Assembly: GCA_025936955.1 (NCBI GenBank) | Contig: JAICSL010000071.1 | Location: 1-7,726, forward strand | DNA from: Nitrososphaeraceae archaeon | GTDB taxonomy: Archaea > Thermoproteota > Nitrososphaeria > Nitrososphaerales > Nitrososphaeraceae | Direction: 5' to 3' | Length of the DNA stretch: 7,726 nt | Shown: positions 6,042 through 7,726 of the stretch, one piece after another | Position numbering within the stretch: position 1 is the first letter of the stretch | How the letters are laid out: each line of letters opens with the position of its first letter | Made by a program: the position numbers and the translations under genes | Notes under the pieces: generated by a model | Seen by the model: the letters and a program-made list of their open reading frames with translations, nothing else | Told to the model about the DNA's origin: nothing | The model's database searches: none

Positions 6042-6354
6042 CATAGATGTACATTAAAAAATGTTGATCATCCTTCTTAGATTTATAATTATTTCAAGTA
6101 TACCTATAATTACTATATTCAAATACGACGACTCATATATATTCTCATAATTCTTTAATTTCATTTTCTATTTCTATCAATAAACATAACTGTGTTAGTT
6201 TCAAAATAATATATAGAAGGTTCTTAATTATCATAACAGAATTTTTACAGATGAATCTATATAGAAGAATTATATATTCAATATGGCTATTTACTACATA
6301 ATAAGATTCTGAGCATATATTAGTATAAACTATAGCAATAATTCTTCAAAAATG
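6042..6354. other. AT-rich intergenic region between tfb and the secreted-protein gene
   Basis: Very AT-rich and without a convincing ORF on either strand. It separates two divergently transcribed genes and should hold both their promoters; beyond the TATA boxes listed, only a loosely repeated ATATAGAAG motif (near 6212 and 6261) is visible, probably by chance. Confidence 0.4.
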
Positions 6355-6364
6355 AAATATATAT
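6355..6364 (+). promoter_or_regulatory. TATA box of the secreted four-cysteine protein gene
   Basis: AAATATATAT is centred about 25 bases before ATG 6384, placing the transcription start on the first ATG. This favours that start over the ATGs at 6408 and 6411. Confidence 0.45.
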
Positions 6365-6383
6365 GATAATCAAAAAATAAATT

Positions 6384-6671
6384 ATGTATATTATCAATGA
6401 TGACATTATGATGTTAGTGAGTATAGCGTTTATCGCTATAGTGCTTTTGACATCATTTTGTGTTTCAATGCAATTGGCAAACGCTGCAGGATCAAATATG
6501 AAACAAACAACCAAAAAAGGAATCCAACAAGTCAATGAATGTACAGCAGGAGCAGAATGTGCAAATCGCGCTCTTACATGTATACCTAATTCAATATGCA
6601 TTCTGGATTTAATGGCAAGTCCAACAGCTATTGTTAGAACAAGTCCAGATCTCACACAAGGCGTTAATTAA
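6384..6671 (+). CDS. Small secreted four-cysteine protein, 95 residues
   Basis: The protein has a short acidic start, a hydrophobic core (MMLVSIAFIAIVLLTSF, about 9-25) and an A-x-A type cleavage site (ANA at 32-34), so it looks like a Sec-exported protein of about 60 mature residues. The mature part carries four cysteines at 53, 59, 66 and 72, spaced C-x5-C-x6-C-x5-C, which could form two disulfides outside the cell. There is no lipobox, so no lipid anchor is predicted. ATG 6384 is supported by the TATA box at the leaderless distance; ATG 6408 or 6411 would still give a signal peptide. It stands alone, divergent from tfb. I do not recognise the family, and its function is unknown. Confidence 0.65.
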   Translation: MYIINDDIMMLVSIAFIAIVLLTSFCVSMQLANAAGSNMKQTTKKGIQQVNECTAGAECANRALTCIPNSICILDLMASPTAIVRTSPDLTQGVN

Positions 6672-6919
6672 CTTCTTCTAGTCTCAATAGTGCATAATAG
6701 TAGATGTCTTTTGATTATTAAAGTTTAATATAACACTTAAAATGGTTGTGCAGATACTATTCGAGGTATTATTTTAAATTTCTCCCACCTGACTTTAGAA
6801 GAATGAATTCTCACATGATTTACTACGTTACAACATAAATCAAAAAATATTCTCAAATCATAGAGAAGTCTGTAAATCGGATTTGTTGTCAGAAAATACA
6901 CGTATGACCATTTTTTCTT

Positions 6920-6931
6920 AATAGGCCTATT
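6920..6931. repeat. 12-base perfect palindrome AATAGGCCTATT
   Basis: A perfect palindrome with a GC core in otherwise AT-rich DNA, the first of three dyads within 80 bases. It could be an operator half-site pair or part of a structured RNA; no regulator is known. Confidence 0.35.
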
Positions 6932-6934
6932 GTC

Positions 6935-6954
6935 CAGTTAACGTGTGGTAACTG
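6935..6954. repeat. Inverted repeat CAGTTA / TAACTG with 8-base loop
   Basis: Arms at 6935-6940 and 6949-6954 are exactly complementary and would form a six-pair hairpin with a GT-rich loop. It is not followed by a T-tract, so it is not an obvious terminator. Confidence 0.3.
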
Positions 6955-6984
6955 CTTGAAAATGAATCAACAATATAATATTTA

Positions 6985-6998
6985 TAACTTGCAAGTTA
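6985..6998. repeat. 14-base perfect palindrome TAACTTGCAAGTTA
   Basis: A perfect 14-base palindrome immediately downstream of a TATA-like AATATTTATAA (about 6976-6987). In archaea, repressors often bind between the TATA box and the transcription start, so this may be an operator for an unseen transcript. This is inference. Confidence 0.4.
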
Positions 6999-7323
6999 AT
7001 ATAGAATTCTAAACTTCAATTAAACTCAGGTGCTTTAAATGCGAATTAATTATGTGTATATGTATACAATATCAAATCTAACAGAATCAATAATCGAATT
7101 AATTTTGGCGATATCTGTTACTCTATATAAAAAAACTGAATAGTAAATCTTAAATTTTTTGCCTAAAAACTGTATTTTTATGGTTTTATTTCTTTATCAA
7201 ACATAATTAAGTGCCGGAAAATCAACACGTTGATACGACAAAAAATTTCTATATCTTCGTTATACATTTTAGTTTCATTGAGTAATTCTTCCTATTCTCA
7301 AATAGTTATTATTAAAAAAAGGT

Positions 7324-7335
7324 TTTAAGTATAAA
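7324..7335 (+). promoter_or_regulatory. TATA box of the methylmalonyl-CoA mutase small subunit gene
   Basis: TTTAAGTATAAA is centred about 22 bases before ATG 7351, consistent with a leaderless transcript. Confidence 0.5.
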
Positions 7336-7350
7336 GTATTATTTTATTTT

Positions 7351-7726
7351 ATGGCAACACATACACACCAACAACATAAACGAATAAGAGTACTTGTCTC
7401 AAAACTAGGTCTAGACGGCCATGACAGAGGAGCTCTTGTTATTTGCAGAGCACTAAGAGATGCAGGTATGGAAGTTATTTACTCAGGATTATTTTGTACA
7501 CCCGAACAAGTGGCACATGCAGCGATTGACGAAGATGTAGATGTAGTTGCAATGAGCCTATTAAATGGAGCTCATCTAACCCTCTTTCCAAGAGTTGTGA
7601 AATTATTGAAGGAAAAAGGCATGGACGATATATTGCTCGTTGGTGGCGGCATCATTCCTGAAAATGACAAGAAGACATTAGAAAAAGAAGGAGTTACAGG
7701 CAACTTTGGACCAGGAACACCTTTGC
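7351..7726 (+). CDS. Methylmalonyl-CoA mutase, cobalamin-binding (small/C-terminal) subunit, partial
   Basis: The first 125 codons are present; the gene runs off the window. The subunit binds adenosylcobalamin and works with a separate catalytic large subunit to interconvert methylmalonyl-CoA and succinyl-CoA. In ammonia-oxidising thaumarchaea this is a step of the 3-hydroxypropionate/4-hydroxybutyrate cycle. The B12-binding signature is clear: D22-x-H24-x2-G27 (LGLDGHDRGA), with His24 the lower axial cobalt ligand, then S69-x-L71 (MSLLNG) and the GGG at 98-100 (LLVGGGIIP). The N-terminus is short and His-rich (MATHTHQQHK), and no catalytic barrel precedes it, so this is a stand-alone subunit of about 140 residues by family norm. 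The start at ATG 7351 agrees with the TATA box. Stand-alone B12 domains also occur in other mutases, but the sequence is closest in style to methylmalonyl-CoA mutase. Confidence 0.9.
   Translation, partial: MATHTHQQHKRIRVLVSKLGLDGHDRGALVICRALRDAGMEVIYSGLFCTPEQVAHAAIDEDVDVVAMSLLNGAHLTLFPRVVKLLKEKGMDDILLVGGGIIPENDKKTLEKEGVTGNFGPGTPL

Larger units (their letters stand above)
6672..7350. other. 679-base non-coding region with several dyad symmetries
   Basis: No convincing gene is visible; the longest candidate is a 34-codon hydrophobic frame at 7039-7143 without clear support. Between 6920 and 6998 there are three dyads, listed separately. The right end carries the mutase promoter. The length is unusual for a gap between two plus-strand genes and could hide a non-coding RNA or a regulatory region. 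Confidence 0.5.

Noticed and set aside
6320..6655. 111-codon minus-strand frame
   Set aside because: Antisense to the secreted four-cysteine protein; the plus frame has a signal peptide, Cys pattern and TATA box, the minus frame ends in low-complexity Ile/Tyr.
7039..7143. 34-codon hydrophobic frame as a gene
   Set aside because: Short, low-complexity and without a well-placed TATA box; kept only as part of the dyad-cluster observation.
1..7726. CRISPR array, toxin-antitoxin or other defence system
   Set aside because: No regularly spaced repeats and no recognisable nuclease, methylase or toxin were seen; the ribbon-helix-helix-like gene has no toxin-like partner of typical size next to it.

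Overview
The window looks like a chromosomal segment of an ammonia-oxidising thaumarchaeote of the Nitrososphaera/Nitrosocosmicus kind. This rests on recognition of protein families and promoter style, not on a search. The DNA is very AT-rich. Genes carry TATA-like boxes about 20-27 bases before the start codon with no Shine-Dalgarno sequence, the pattern of archaeal leaderless transcripts. It encodes a transcription factor B, a class I ketol-acid reductoisomerase, and the start of a cobalamin-binding methylmalonyl-CoA mutase subunit, an enzyme these organisms use in the 3-hydroxypropionate/4-hydroxybutyrate carbon fixation cycle.

Positions 1-1695 look like the end of an old integrated element abutting the 3' end of a tRNA-Ser(GCU) gene (1696-1779, minus). 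All three genes here are on the minus strand. Next to the tRNA is a tyrosine-recombinase integrase that looks dead: about 103 codons of recognisable N-terminus have no ATG, GTG or TTG, and the protein stops before the catalytic H-x-x-R and tyrosine. Its truncated end runs into the start of a small ribbon-helix-helix-like protein gene (293-694). A 57-residue protein that looks like a decayed zinc-binding protein follows (59-232).

Positions 1780-3600 hold genes I cannot assign: a 146-residue and a 189-residue protein in convergent orientation, a doubtful 65-residue ORF, and a 50-residue Cys/His-rich protein (3434-3586, minus) that length cut-offs would usually miss.

Positions 3601-6041 hold two recognisable housekeeping genes facing each other: ilvC (plus) and tfb (minus). 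For both, TATA placement supports a start downstream of the longest open frame: GTG 4012 for ilvC and ATG 6001 for tfb.

Positions 6042-7726 hold a small secreted four-cysteine protein (6384-6671), a 679-base non-coding stretch with a cluster of dyad symmetries, and the first 125 codons of the mutase small subunit, cut by the window edge. Most genes appear to be single transcription units. I see no multi-gene operon and no clear new defence or biosynthetic system. The most unusual region is the decayed integrase/tRNA-Ser junction.
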